Of a stretch of DNA of 64,000 nucleotides, positions 9,697 through 20,560 are shown piece after piece (the stretch's first letter is position 1; every line of letters starts with the position of its first letter). The position numbers and the translations under genes are program-made. Below the pieces are notes generated by a model that saw only the letters and a program-made list of their open reading frames with translations, ran no database searches and had not been told where the DNA came from. This DNA is from Diphasiastrum complanatum (Eukaryota > Streptophyta > Lycopodiopsida > Lycopodiales > Lycopodiaceae): NCBI GenBank assembly GCA_029204225.1, contig CM055095.1, positions 65,218,625 to 65,282,624 on the forward strand. Reading direction: 5' to 3'.

Positions 9697-10419
9697 GTCC
9701 AGACCGCACTTCTTAACCTTCTTGGGTTTCAAAGTGGTTGGAATTTGTGCAAACTGCTTCCTAGATGCCACCACTGTGAAATCATATCCTTCCACAATCC
9801 GAAATGCATCCTCGAGGCTTTGAAGCACATTTTGCCTGCATTCGTTCTGATAGTCGGCTGACAAACCTAGGACAAATTGCCAAAGTGCCAACTTCGCATC
9901 GAATGATGGAACCCTATTCCATAGGTCCATGAGTTCTTGGATATAAGAGTCTAAACTCTTTGTACCCATCTTGCAGTTCACAAACTTCAGGTAGTAGTCC
10001 ACATCATCAGCAACTACGAAAGCTTTCTTGAAAACTTCTGGAAACGCCTCCCAAGTAGTTGGCTTCACCGGTAAATCTTGCCACCATGATGACGCTTTGC
10101 CGCATAAAAACATCACGACGCTTTCAATTCTCTTCTCATCAGGAACACCGTGCGAATTGAAGTAACTACTCCACTTGGCCAGCCAATCTTCGATGACCTC
10201 AGGTTTCTTCTCCTTCTTCTCGCCCACATAAACCTTCGGTTGAAAATCGAGATTGGGTGAAGACATCAATTTGACTTGATTCAACAGAACCTCCATTTGC
10301 TGATCTCTCATCTGATTACGATTATTTATATCATTGAGTACCATACTCAACTGCTGACAAATCACTATATAAGATGGCGCACCTGGATTTGCCGCTTGAT
10401 TTGAAGTTTCTTCGTCCAT
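9697..10419 (-). pseudogene. gag: Ty3/gypsy gag capsid domain
   Basis: Minus strand, about 240 uninterrupted residues from ATG at 10419. A Gln/Asn-rich N-terminus is followed by the Retrotrans_gag (capsid) domain. Landmarks are WLAKWSSYFNSHGVP, VVMFLCGKASSWWQDL, TWEAFPEVFKKAF, SLDSYIQELMDLW and VLGLSADYQNECRQ. This is the standard order for plant gypsy capsid. The frame is intact until the copia patch begins. It is the longest undamaged gypsy reading frame here. No LTR or PBS is recognised upstream. Confidence 0.88.
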
Positions 10420-11323
10420 CTCGATATATCTATCTTGAAAATTACTAAATTTAGTTAATATCAGATTAACTCATAGTGAAGTACTGTTGACCAAAAAACT
10501 AACTGAAATTGACTCCGGTATGGTCAAATCACTATTTTTAGTCAATTTCATAGATATTACAAGAAACTGGAAAAAACTAAAAATTTTAAGTTTTCGCACT
10601 TTTAATTTTATTTTTTTTTATGTCAGCCTACCACCTAGGACTCACACGTGCGAGTCTAGAACAACCAATTAACATGTAGGAGGGTGCATTTTTTCTAGGC
10701 CAATATGTCTAAAAACATGCAAACACTAAACCAAGCCTAAAAGTCATGATCCAAACAGTTTTAGATAGTCTCTAAGAGTTCCATGAAGCCTTCATACAGA
10801 TCCTATGAAACAGTATGGGCTGAGAACCATGAATTCTTGGTTTCTAGAAGTCAAAATTGCTACAAACTTGATGGAATTGAAATATAAGCCTCAACCCATC
10901 AATTTACAGGTCTGATAGCTTGCTGGAAAGGTAAAAAGGAATACAAATCATGCTGGAAAAAATCTAGAATGATCTCCTTATGGATTTTGAAAAATCCATC
11001 CCCCAAAATTCACCAAAACTAGTCAATTTTTGACACTTTTTGACTTCCTACAAACCCAATTGCTGGAATTCTTGGCTCTAACTTCTAGGAAAGCTTCAAG
11101 AAACTATGATTCATCTTTTCTCAGCTTCATTTGATGTTCAACAACCTCCTACCATCCAATTTCATGAAAAAACAAACAAAAATCATGAATTTTAGCCCTT
11201 TCTAGGTTTTTTCACCATGCCCTATTGGAAATTAATGGCAAGAACATTTTCCAAATCCACATGCAATCCAAAATACAGATTTATAACCCATCAATTGATC
11301 TGATCTTGCTGGATTTTGAATTC
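10420..11323. other. No gene recognised; probable element leader DNA
   Basis: About 900 bp with no protein similarity I can read. It contains CACACGTGCGAG near 10642-10653, the motif typical of LTR-associated DNA in this window, and T-rich stretches. It is probably 5' leader or LTR remains of the gypsy relic or of element M. Confidence 0.4.
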
Positions 11324-12180
11324 TGACAAAATTTTCAGAATTCACACGTGTGGGGAACGTCCACAAGTATGATTGATCTTGATTAAGCTTTATGATTAGC
11401 ACAGTAACCTAATTCTAGATTGATTAGCAAGATCTAGTTCTGAAGAAATGGCTTAACGATAATCTAGCATGCTAAGCATCAGAATATGATAGCAATGAAT
11501 CAAAGAATGAACAAAAGTACAAGATTTCAGTGTATTAGCATTAGCTTCAACACGAGTTAGAGAGAGAAATCTAGAGAGATAACAAGCAAAATAGTTTAGA
11601 TCCAAAATGGCATGAGGTAGCTACAAAACTTTGGTTCTTCATAATTGATTGTGAGGAGAGCTACACATATTTATGGAGTTTGAGGTAGCTCGAGGTAGAA
11701 CCACATTTATCCATTCCAAAATGACAACTAAAGTGACATCTAGAGTCTATGTGACATTTGTCACTTGCCATGCATGAAATTCTACCAACTTTTTACAAGT
11801 GTACTAATTCTAACTAACAAAGTACTGTGAAGAATTGCCAAAAATTGGCAAATCTAGCTTGATCAAAAACCATGTAGAATAGTGTAAATTGTGTACACAA
11901 GTGGGTCCCACACATGTGAGGCCATGATGCCACATGGGAAACCCATCCTAATGTAGGTTAGGTCAAGTCAAGAGAGTTGGTCATGTCTATTTGGTGGTCA
12001 TCCCTACTTTATAGGACCTACACCTAAGTTTAAGGTGAAAATTTGACCAACTAGCTACCTACCAAGCATAACTCTAGGAAATAGACTAGGGTTTCATTTT
12101 AGGTCAAGGAGAGTGAGTTAACTTCCTTATTACATGCTGGAAATCCACCTAACTTCAAGAAGGAAGTCGAATTTGCTATG
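11324..12180 (-). repeat. Element M 3' LTR (U5 side certain, U3 end uncertain)
   Basis: The first about 258 bp (11324-11582) match 13562-13821 at roughly 94-95% by eye. The plus-strand start TGACAAAATT is the LTR 3' terminus read on the minus strand. ACACGTGT lies at 11344-11351, about 20 bp from the terminus. A weak TATA-like CATAAATATG (minus) is at 11666-11675. The far end is not defined by sequence. I place it near the pyrimidine run at 12184-12194 by analogy with other LTR lengths here. Confidence 0.6.
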
Positions 12181-12437
12181 TATTCCCTCTCTCCATAGTG
12201 AGAAGATAGAAAATTTTTGGAGCTCATTGGCAATCTCAAGCTAGTTCACTATGTACATTGAGTTTTTGTGATCCAAATGAAACCAAATCAATTTCTACTT
12301 GTTTCTTAGGTTGAAGGCCGTACTACAGCCTGTAGTACACACGTGTGGTCTCGGATTTCAATGTTTATCAATGCTTTTGATTGTTAATGCTTGTTGTTTG
12401 TCAAATTGCCAATCTAGATCAACTTTTTTGATGCATA

Positions 12438-13251
12438 TCCAACCATGATCCCTTTAATAGAATTTGGATCATCTCTTTTCCTTGTTTCCAAGGGTACATG
12501 AACAAAGCAAGCACAACCAAAAACTCTAAGGTGATCTACCTTAGGTTTCTTCTTAAACAAGACTTCAAAAGGTGATTTTCCATCAAGTGCATTGTGAGGT
12601 AATCTATTGCACGAATAGTTTGCACAATTTATAGCTTCACTTCAATAATCAATAGGCAAAGAAGCTGCTACTCGAATTGTTTTAGCACATTCACATAAAG
12701 ATCTGTTTTTCCTCTCATCAACTCCATTTTGAGATGGAGAATAAGCACAAGAAAACTCTCTCTTTATTCCTTCAGCTTCATTCACAGTACTCATGAAACT
12801 TGTTGGAGATGTATTCACCTCCTCCATCACATCTTAAAGCTTTAACTTTAAAAGAAAATTGTTTCTCAACATAAGCTTTGAAGATTAGAAAGTGATCAAA
12901 AACCATTGCCTTTGAAGAAAGTAGATACAACCAAGTATATCTAGTAAAGTCATCAATAAAGGTGACAAAACATGTTGCACCACCAATACTTTTAGAAGAG
13001 AAAAAATATACATCTAAGTGTATAAGCTCCAAAGGATGAGTAGTCTTTATAAAAGACTTCTGATATGGCTTTTTGTGTGACTTTGCAATGGCACAAGCCT
13101 CACAAGGCTTGAAATCTTTAGAAAGAGATTTTGGAAGACCGATAGCCTTCACCTTCTTAACCATAGAAGACATAGATTTAAAGTTAGGATGACCCAACCT
13201 TCTATGCCACAGCTCCTTCTTAGATAGCATAACTCTTGCTAGACACATCAA
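12438..13251 (-). pseudogene. pol: Element M pre-integrase and integrase
   Basis: Minus-strand copia pol fragment. LWHRRLGHPNFKSM and CEACAIAKSHKKPY form the HHCC finger. ELIHLDVY (first catalytic Asp) and FIDDFTRYTW follow, then RCDGGGEY (second Asp) and SQNGVDERKNR with the Glu. The frame is broken near 12780-12830. The fragment continues through an LCNRLPHNALDGKSPFE-like segment and FGCACFVHVPLETR to GYASKK near 12438, where it stops. Gag and protease are absent, because the leader at 13252-13548 is joined directly to this region. Reverse transcriptase and RNase H are also gone. Confidence 0.85.
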
Positions 13252-13548
13252 ATTGATTTGGTTTCAATATATATGGAAAGCACAGATCATAAGCTTTCCA
13301 TTAAGCTATAACACTGCTATCTTTGGATCTATTAGCAAGGAGAACAAAAGGACTAAAAATCTCTGATTTTTACACGTGCGGAATTCCAAAATTTTGTACT
13401 ACCACTTTTTAGGTTTGAAAATTCAGTTCCAATCCGATCTGTTCCAAATACACTTCAAAGGTGAGAAAAAGTGCAAAACTACTTTTTTGCTTGATTTAGC
13501 TTTCAGTTTCTTGTACAATCAGAGATGTTAGCATGCAAAGCTTAATTT

Positions 13549-13561
13549 GGCTCTAATACCA
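13549..13561 (-). other. Primer-binding site of element M
   Basis: The minus strand reads TGGTATTAGAGCC, one mismatch from the initiator-tRNA-Met type PBS, directly inside the 5' LTR. This fixes the LTR boundary at 13562 and the element's orientation. Confidence 0.85.
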
Positions 13562-13821
13562 TAACAAAATTTTTAGAATTCACATGTGTGGGGAATGTCC
13601 ACAAGTATGATTGATCTTGATTAAGCTTTGTGATTAGCACAGTAAGCTGATTCTAGATTGTTTAGCAAGATCTAGTTCAGAAGAAATGGCTTAACTACAA
13701 TCTAGCATGCTAAGCATCAGATTATGATAGCAATGAATCAAAGAATGAACAAAAGTACAAGATTTCAGTGTATTAGCATCAGCTTCAACACGAGTTAGAG
13801 AGAGAAAGCTAGAGAGATAAC
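13562..13821 (-). repeat. Element M 5' LTR, truncated or divergent beyond R
   Basis: Matches the U5/R part of the 3' LTR up to GAGAGATAAC near 13821. It then departs completely, so the U3 portion has been lost or replaced. The terminal CA has decayed to TA. The G-box palindrome of its partner LTR is CACATGTG here. Confidence 0.8.
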
Positions 13822-14297
13822 TATATGCAAGTTGTATTCTTTAATCTAGACATCACATAACCATGTAGCTCGAGTTCTAGGTAGGCCAAACTTGGCATTT
13901 TGCATTTATGAGCTACATACTTGCATGGTACAACATTTGTAGCAAGCCAAGAAATCAATATGATTTGTTTTTTCAAATTTAACAAATTCTACCCTCCATT
14001 TTACTAAATTTCAACTACTTCAAAGTATATTAACTTGCTGGAAATTTCAGATCCTTTGTTGGTTTTGAGCTACACATGCTAAAACTCCCAAAAAAACACC
14101 AAAATTTGTATTCCTAGCTCAATTCTCCATAAATCACAATGAATTTGAGAGAGATATGGAACATGCAAATTGAATTTGGGAAGATCCACCAACTTGCAAC
14201 CTTGCTCCTCTCCTTGGATGAGAATACTAGTTGAATACCACCAAGCTCCAATGAAATGCACCACCTCTCCAAACTTGTAAGCCTTGCTCTGATACCA

Positions 14298-14800
14298 CTA
14301 TATGGGAAGCTCCTTAGATCCTGCTTACAAATCCCAAACACAAAGGATAACACACTATGGAGAAACCACCCAACCAAGTTGAAGCATCCAATCGATCTCT
14401 AGAAGCCTCACCCCCAAGCCAAGGAATAAGAAGCATGAATGTAGAGTGAGAGCCTGATGAGGAGTAGGGCGAGTTTGGACCTCTTATATAGAGCCAAAAG
14501 CATCTTGGACACATAGCCATGCATAGCCCTATGTTCCCTATACATAGATTCACCTAGAATAGAGTCCTATGCATGGACCAACTATTCATAGAATTGCTAT
14601 TGATAACTCTACACATGCATACACTATCTCATACCTTGTCTAAACTCCATTTAGTGTATTCTGGGCCTCACAAGGATATTAGTTACTTTCGGGTCACGTC
14701 CAGTATGACGTTGCATAACTAATAGCTTGTTTCACTGGAGTACCGTGTATCCAAGACTAGGAATATATTGTATCCTATGAACTGGGCATGGACATAACAA
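14298..14800 (-). repeat. LTR R with PBS at 14286-14297 (same family as LTR X)
   Basis: Minus strand. The PBS TGGTATCAGAGC (14286-14297) is exact. Upstream of it, CTTGGCTTGGGGG...TTGGTTGGGTGGTTT and a TATA box TATATAAG (near 14483-14491) correspond to LTR X at 25049-25542. The upstream end near 14800 is set by the limit of similarity to X. About 185 bp of leader (14100-14285) survive and no gag follows. This is a solitary 5' end of a degraded element. Confidence 0.7.
14483..14491 (-). promoter_or_regulatory. TATA box of LTR R
   Basis: The minus strand reads CTATATAAG inside GGCTCTATATAAGAGG, upstream of the PBS. LTR X has TATATAT at the equivalent position. Confidence 0.6.
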
Positions 14801-14810
14801 CGGAGATGAT

Positions 14811-16453
14811 GTGCCCATGGAGGGACGTGAGCGGTCTTTTCTTTTTCATTTTAAAAATAGTTTGAAGAAACATAAAGACCAATGCGTCATACAAGACAAA
14901 CAAGGTAAACATATTTCTCTATGTGAGGATTGGAGACTAGTAGTGGGCATGACTGACGGCAATGCAAAGTACAACATAGTGAGGGCCTTCTGGCGATCAG
15001 GAGGTGCATATTCTAGCCAAAACCATCATTCGAAGTGTGGTTATCTTGGTGGCACATAAGATATTCTCATTGAGGAAGATACATGGATGCGGTGAGAGTG
15101 TGCAGGATTTTGCTATATGTTTTTATTTCATTGTTTGTAATTTCCTCTAAGACCATGATTGGTGATTGGTAGGTGGTTGAGGACAATGATATTGTACATA
15201 TGCCCACGTTGAATCTGTCAGAGTCTCGGCATGGTAGTTGGCCTGCTGCTACGGCCTATCGATTATAATTGTCTCTATATGATGCATGTGTGGGTGATCT
15301 AGTAAACACCATTTTGCAAGTGCTCGATATGCTTCCTACACTAAAGGTCGACACATAGGAATAGGGCCTAGCCTTGAAAAGTTGATTAGTGGAGTAACGT
15401 CCAATAAAGCATCTGCCATGCAAGGGCAACCATTTGTCAATCTTGTGCATGATGTTGTTGATTTCGCATCATTGTCTTCTGGTTCTTCCACTCTGAGTGA
15501 CCATGAGAAGAGTGTTCCCAGAAAACACATGGTTGATTGGACAAAGGATGATGTCAATGTCTCCCATAGGCCCAATATTGTGTATGTAAATGTGCCGAGA
15601 CAAAGCACAACTCAATCTGAAGTGCCTCACCGTGACCGCATCATCAAATGACATATGAAACTTGCAAGTGTTATTGCAAAAAGAGAGATTCACAAGACCA
15701 TGTGGGCTATCTGACGCATATCAAGTGGCAGTAAAATAACTTGTATGGGCATGCTGGATGGTAGAAAGAAATGTGGTATTATGCTGACAGCAGGGAAAGC
15801 AACAGAAATCATTTTTTTCCCTTAAGTTTTTTGGTAGACGTCAGTATAATAGCAGTGAAACAATGCAATATATGTGGCTCTGTCCTACTGATATAACTCA
15901 TACGTGGTAGCTAAATAAAAATATAGTGATGGCACCCTCCCAAAATAAAGGTAGATGGTGTGTAAGCAGTGGAACATCTTTTAGCCAAGATGAGGTAGAC
16001 ATGCTGAACAACGGTGACTACATGTTGGAGTGCATGGAAGAACATGCCAAGGCCCTCAATTTGTTATGCAATGGAATCCCCAAAAAACTAGTGCTTATCT
16101 ATGTGTACTATTTTTTTTCTTAGTTTTCAAATACAACTTACAACAATATTTTTCTTGGGATTTTGGTGTGCTATTTTCCTTTAGCTCGTGTGATTTTGAT
16201 TGTTGGATAGCTTGTCAAATTGTTAGTGTCAAATTGCAAATTCTATCATTTACATGATATTAGAGCAAGGTTGGGTATATATTTGCAACTATCAAAAGCT
16301 AAATTCTATGAGAAATTGAAGAACCTCCCGGGAAGATTGACAATAAAGCTATCAATTTTTAGTGTTTTTAATGAGTTCAAGTTATGTAGTGTCAAAATGA
16401 ATATGGAAGAATCTATTGGCACTTTTGAAAATTATTGTTTATCAACAGATTGA
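14811..16453 (+). pseudogene. Unidentified degraded coding blocks
   Basis: Several short open blocks have protein-like composition. They include 14811-15059 (RERSFLFHFKNSLKKHKD, then DWRLVVGMTDGNAKYN), 15382-15651 (LVHDVVDFASLSSGSS, then RKHMVDWTKDDVNVSHRPN) and 15926-16123 (RWCVSSGTSFSQDEVDML). A last block at 16220-16453 contains KAKFYEKLKNLPGRLTIKL, faintly like the segment before the first Asp of hAT transposases. Frames change and stops intervene, so this is a pseudogene or exons with lost splice sites. Family unknown. The hAT idea is weak. Confidence 0.3.
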
Positions 16454-16659
16454 ATTTCATTTTCTATCAACAATATTGGTCATATACACAAGTGAATAAA
16501 GAAATTTATATATCACAACAATATCATGACCATAATTTGTGTACTCACATGCGTCGACTTTTGTTTGATGTCGATTAATCAAAAATTAAAGTGCAATTGC
16601 ATAAGTGAGCAATGTAATCCAATAAGTTGTAATACATTGTATTGTCTCATTTATTCATT

Positions 16660-17037
16660 TTATAATTCCTCGTTATCATTTGCCACATCATCATGCAACA
16701 AATCCGCCAAACCAAATGAGTCTATATCTAATTCTACACAAATATCTCCTATAGCTTTGTTATTAATAAGTTGATCTTCACAAGCTAATAGCGATGATGA
16801 CAACGAGGGAGATCGAGAAGCTGTGTCATGCATTATCGATCCATCTGATGATGATGGAACACACTCAATATCATCATTAGCTTGTGAAGCATTGTTCGGG
16901 CGAATTTTGATTAGGGATTGGTCCAACCAAAATGCCTTAGTGAAGAAAGGACCCACACTATTCTTACACAGGTAATCAAAATCTGACCATTTCCAAATCG
17001 GGGGGGTCCCATTGATTACCTCGTACTCTTGGGTCAA
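16660..17037 (-). pseudogene. Unidentified open frame, acidic/Ser-rich
   Basis: 125 codons open on the minus strand. The N-terminal part contains IWKWSDFDYLCKNSVGPFF and the rest is Asp/Ser-rich and low in complexity. No known domain is recognised. It lies about 140 bp beyond the end of the unidentified gene at 17175-18045 and could be its 3' exon or unrelated. Nothing in the sequence shows its function. Confidence 0.25.
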
Positions 17038-17174
17038 TAAGAGTTTTCCAAGCTCTCAGAGATTTGACCAGTGGGAGATTGTCTTCATCTCAGTGCTCAC
17101 ACAAATCCAAGGGCTGCTAGTGTACTATTGATATGCAGTGAATAGATGGGCTATGCTACCCAACGACGATGTTC

Positions 17175-18045
17175 TCATATGTAAACAGTGGTTAGGATGA
17201 GAAATCCACGAGTGTTCATCTCTATGGCAATGTCTCCAATACAAACCTCTCGAACTGTGGTGTCAAATGCTATGACATCTATATTGATGGGCCCTAAAAC
17301 ACGTAAAACCAAATAGAATCTGTGTGGACCAAAATGTACTCCATTCATAATGTAGGTCTTCGAGTGTGCCTGACCATTTGTTAGTTTCAAGTGTAGAGGT
17401 TGTCTCTTCTGAAGTTGGGGTTGGCTCTTCTGAAGTTTGTGTGATGTGTCTAATAATGGCAGTTAGATCGTCATCAATAGGAGCTGGTGGGGGAGGCCAA
17501 CGAGATATCACTAACTCAGTAGAATGGATGGTTGTTAGGCCTACACATACCCAGTTTAGATTTGCTGCTAGTTCATACATGCTTAGAGTACTTTCATATG
17601 CTCTATGCATGACTCGGAACAATGGATCTTCTGGGATAAGAACATGTTGGACATAAGGGCTATAGAAATAGTAATAAGCTACCCCTTGTCGTACTACCTG
17701 ACAGTAGTCTCCTGGTAGGAGAAGGTCACTTAGTGTCATACTTGTCATGGGAAGTCTATCATGGTTAACGCTTGCTCAACGGGCTACAATTATAAGGTCT
17801 CTATGGTCACTAATATTCATTGTTGATTTATTTTGATGTATAGTGTGACCCTTACCCGAAATCCCTCGTTATCAACTTCAAGTGCTAAGTCTCCAGTTCA
17901 AAGGCCATGTACCGTAGTATCGAGTCCTATGATATTCACGTAGAATCCAGTGAAACGAGTTATAGAACAATATTGTCGCAATCGGCGCCATGCCCTTGAT
18001 GTTTAGGCCCTTTATCTCACTATATGTTGTGATATTGTTCTAGTG
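17175..18045 (-). pseudogene. Unidentified gene with a duplicated domain
   Basis: Minus strand. A block at about 17822-18000 reads RRLRQYCSITRFTGFY then GLDTTVHG, a stop, and GDLALEVDNEGF. The block 17390-17748 starts MTSMTLSDLLLPGDYCQVV, continues SPYVQHVLIPEDPLFRVMHR and ELAANLNWVCVG, and ends in a Pro/Thr-rich linker. The block 17175-17390, in another frame, has VIAFDTTVREVCIGDIAIEM and GFLILTTVYI. The first and last blocks share DTTV...GD-A-E...GF...YI, so one domain occurs twice. There is at least one stop and one frameshift. No retrotransposon motif is present and I cannot name the family. Confidence 0.4.
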
Positions 18046-18296
18046 GCAAAGACTCCCTCTCAACTTGGGTGGATGTTTTGAGATTCTCAACAATTCTAGA
18101 AGGTGTGGGTCTTGTTCTACTTACTAGTTGTTGGTTGATGCCATGCCCCGAGGTGTCGATGCAGAACCTCTCCACTCAAAAGGGCTTCTAGCAAATATCA
18201 AGTTGAGAGACAAGATTGAGAGCACGAGAATTGTTAGTGCTAGGCTAAATTATACAGTTGTGAGCCCCATGGTACGTCCCGAAAGATGGATAGCCA

Positions 18297-19286
18297 TGTT
18301 GGAGCTAGCAAATTAGATTATCTCAACTTGAGTTATGTTTTTTAAAATAAAGAGGTCTCCTATTATCAAGTAATAGGTGGATCTCAAATCATTATAGATT
18401 GGGGTTCACTCAGTTATAAGAGGTGGACTCCAAAATAATATGTAATTGGGTTCAACAGCTCGTGGCTATAGATGGAGGCCTCCTCCATGAGTTTCAAAGC
18501 ATGTAATATGTACTGAAATGTTGTTGCTCTTTTAATTGAAGATTATTCTACTTGCATTTCCTTCCATACTCCATCTTCATGCATTTTGTTTGGGTACTGA
18601 TGTATGAATGTGCTTGTTGATGTTTTCTTCTCTTAAGAATTGGTTTGGGATTAGCATCAAGTAGATGTGCAAGACTTGAAAATTGATCTACTATTCCACT
18701 GATTTATGATGTTTCCTAGTTTCGACTCCCTGAAGAGTTTTTGTTAGAAATGTTGAATGACAATTGTAGCCAGGATTTCCAATTGTTTAGTTAAGTTGTG
18801 TTGATGAATCTATGATTTCAGTAGAAATAGAATTAGTTTATTTTTCGTTTTTTGAGTAGAGTAGACTAGGAATAATCTACAATCTGTAAAACTTAAAAAA
18901 AAACTGAAGCAGTTTGTAGAGCAGTAGAAAATCGAGTTTCTGACAGGTCCTAAATCCAAGTTGAGCATCCATTGTTAATTAAGGATCGAAATCAGGTCAT
19001 AGTTGTGCCTCTAACAGGTGGGTACAACATCGTTATACTACCATTATACTACAGACAGATTGGATAAGAAGTCATCTATGGATGAGCCCATTGTAAATCC
19101 GATTATGTATCAAACAGTAGCTGCTTGAACACCCATAGAATATCCGAGTCTCAACTAGCAGAATCAATGTCAAGTTTCGAGTAGAATCGTTGTCAAGTAG
19201 CTGCAAATAGAAGATGAATCGGTGCTAATAGAGAAGTAGAGCTAGAGATTCATGAGCTAGTAGAGCTAGAAAAAAATCAGCAAACA
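18297..19286 (+). repeat. Putative Ty3-type LTR (S1)
   Basis: Begins TGTTGGAGCTAGC and ends just before a TGGCGCC primer-binding site. The bases before the start (CCCGAAAGATGG) recur before TGTAGGAACTAGC at 22852, which supports the left boundary. It contains TTATAAGAGG near 18412. The second copy is very diverged, so LTR status rests mainly on boundary and PBS signals. Confidence 0.45.
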
Positions 19287-19287
19287 C

Positions 19288-19301
19288 TGGCGCCCCTGCC
19301 A
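19288..19301 (+). other. Ty3/gypsy-type primer-binding site
   Basis: TGGCGCCCCTGCCA matches the TGGCGCC core that plant Tat/Athila-type Ty3 elements use. It lies right after the end of LTR S1 and marks the element as plus-oriented. Confidence 0.55.
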
Positions 19302-19309
19302 TTGACAAT

Positions 19310-20560
19310 CTTCTTGCTTTCAGAACTATAGAACTCATTTTTTTCAACTCATTTTTTTAGTTCTGCATCGTTTTTGTTTGTGTTGTTTGTTGTACTCCAT
19401 TCTTCATTTCTCCAAGCACATATTCAAATTTATTGTTTGTCAGATTCTAATTGTTTTAGAACGTCTCTACTAATCCTTCAGATCTGTGCAAACTGACACC
19501 ACACATTTCGGAAACCCACCGCTGCACCGCTATCTCGCGTTTCTAAGAACCACCAGTCAAAAATCCGATTTTTTTGAAAATTTTGAGTTTTTCGATTTTT
19601 CTATCTGTCGCTTTTTAAATTTTTCAAAATTTTCGATTTTTTTAATTTGCGAATTTTTTTTATTATTTCATTTTTTGCATCAATTGCACATTGCATCCGC
19701 CGTTTTTCGATTTTTTTTCGATTTTTTCCATCTGTCCACCTGCAATAATTTTTTGCATCCGCCACCTACAGTAAATTTGCACCTGCTGTTATTTCAGATT
19801 TTCCAATTTTTGAAAATTTTTAGTTTTTCTCATAAAATTCCATCCAATGTTTTTTTTTCACTTTTTCGATTTTTTGAGTTAATTGAGTGTTATACAATTT
19901 TTGAGCTCTCTTGTTTTTTGAGTTTTTTTCAATTTCTATCTGTCGTGCATCCGACAACAATTTACAACAAAAAAATCAGTCTGACGATCTCATCTGAAGA
20001 CTTCATCCGACGACTACCAAAAAAAAAAAAAAACAAACAAAATTTTTCTCAAACACATACATCTGCTTCTCTTTTCTCAGATTAGTATTTTTTGCTTTTC
20101 GATTTTTGAGATAATTCCTCTTTCTTCGAGTTTCTACATTTTTTTAATTTTTCGAGTTTCTAAGATTTTGAACTTTTTTTTTCATTAGACGAGTTTTTTA
20201 ATCTTTTTTCTTTTTCAAGTTTTTGAGATTTTCGGGTTTCTTCAACCAAAAATTTCAATTCGACATGCATCCGACGACCCTTACACAAGAAAAAAATATG
20301 TTCGAAAGTTGCACCCACTGAAATTCCAATTTTTTTTTAGTTCTCAATTTTTTTCGAGTTTTCAAAATTTGGGTCCGATGATTTCATCTGACGAACTGCA
20401 CATTAAGACTTTATTTGACGATTACATCTGATGACCTATAAAAAATCTATCTGATGTTTTCATCTAACGGGTTTTGAAATTTGCGATTTCACTTTTTTCA
20501 AGTAACTCGAAACTTTTCGAACTGTAAAGGAAGTTTTCGAGTTGCTCAACATTTTTTTGA
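19310..20560 (+). repeat. T-rich degenerate leader of the S element
   Basis: About 1.25 kb in which TTTTTCGATTTTTTGAG-like and CATCTGACGA-like words recur with strong T excess on the plus strand. A 199-codon frame at 19486-20085 is Phe/Leu/Ser low-complexity and is best explained by the base composition, not by a gene. It follows a Ty3-type PBS, so I read it as an untranslated leader. Confidence 0.5.

Noticed and set aside
16220-16453. Possible hAT transposase (FYEKLKNLPGR)
   Set aside because: Only about ten residues resemble the family; no Asp-x-Trp motif, BED finger or dimerisation domain found nearby.
19486-20085. 199-codon open frame rich in Phe, Leu and Ser
   Set aside because: It follows from the T-rich composition after a Ty3-type PBS. 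No domain, repeated low-complexity words, and biased only to TTT/TTC codons.
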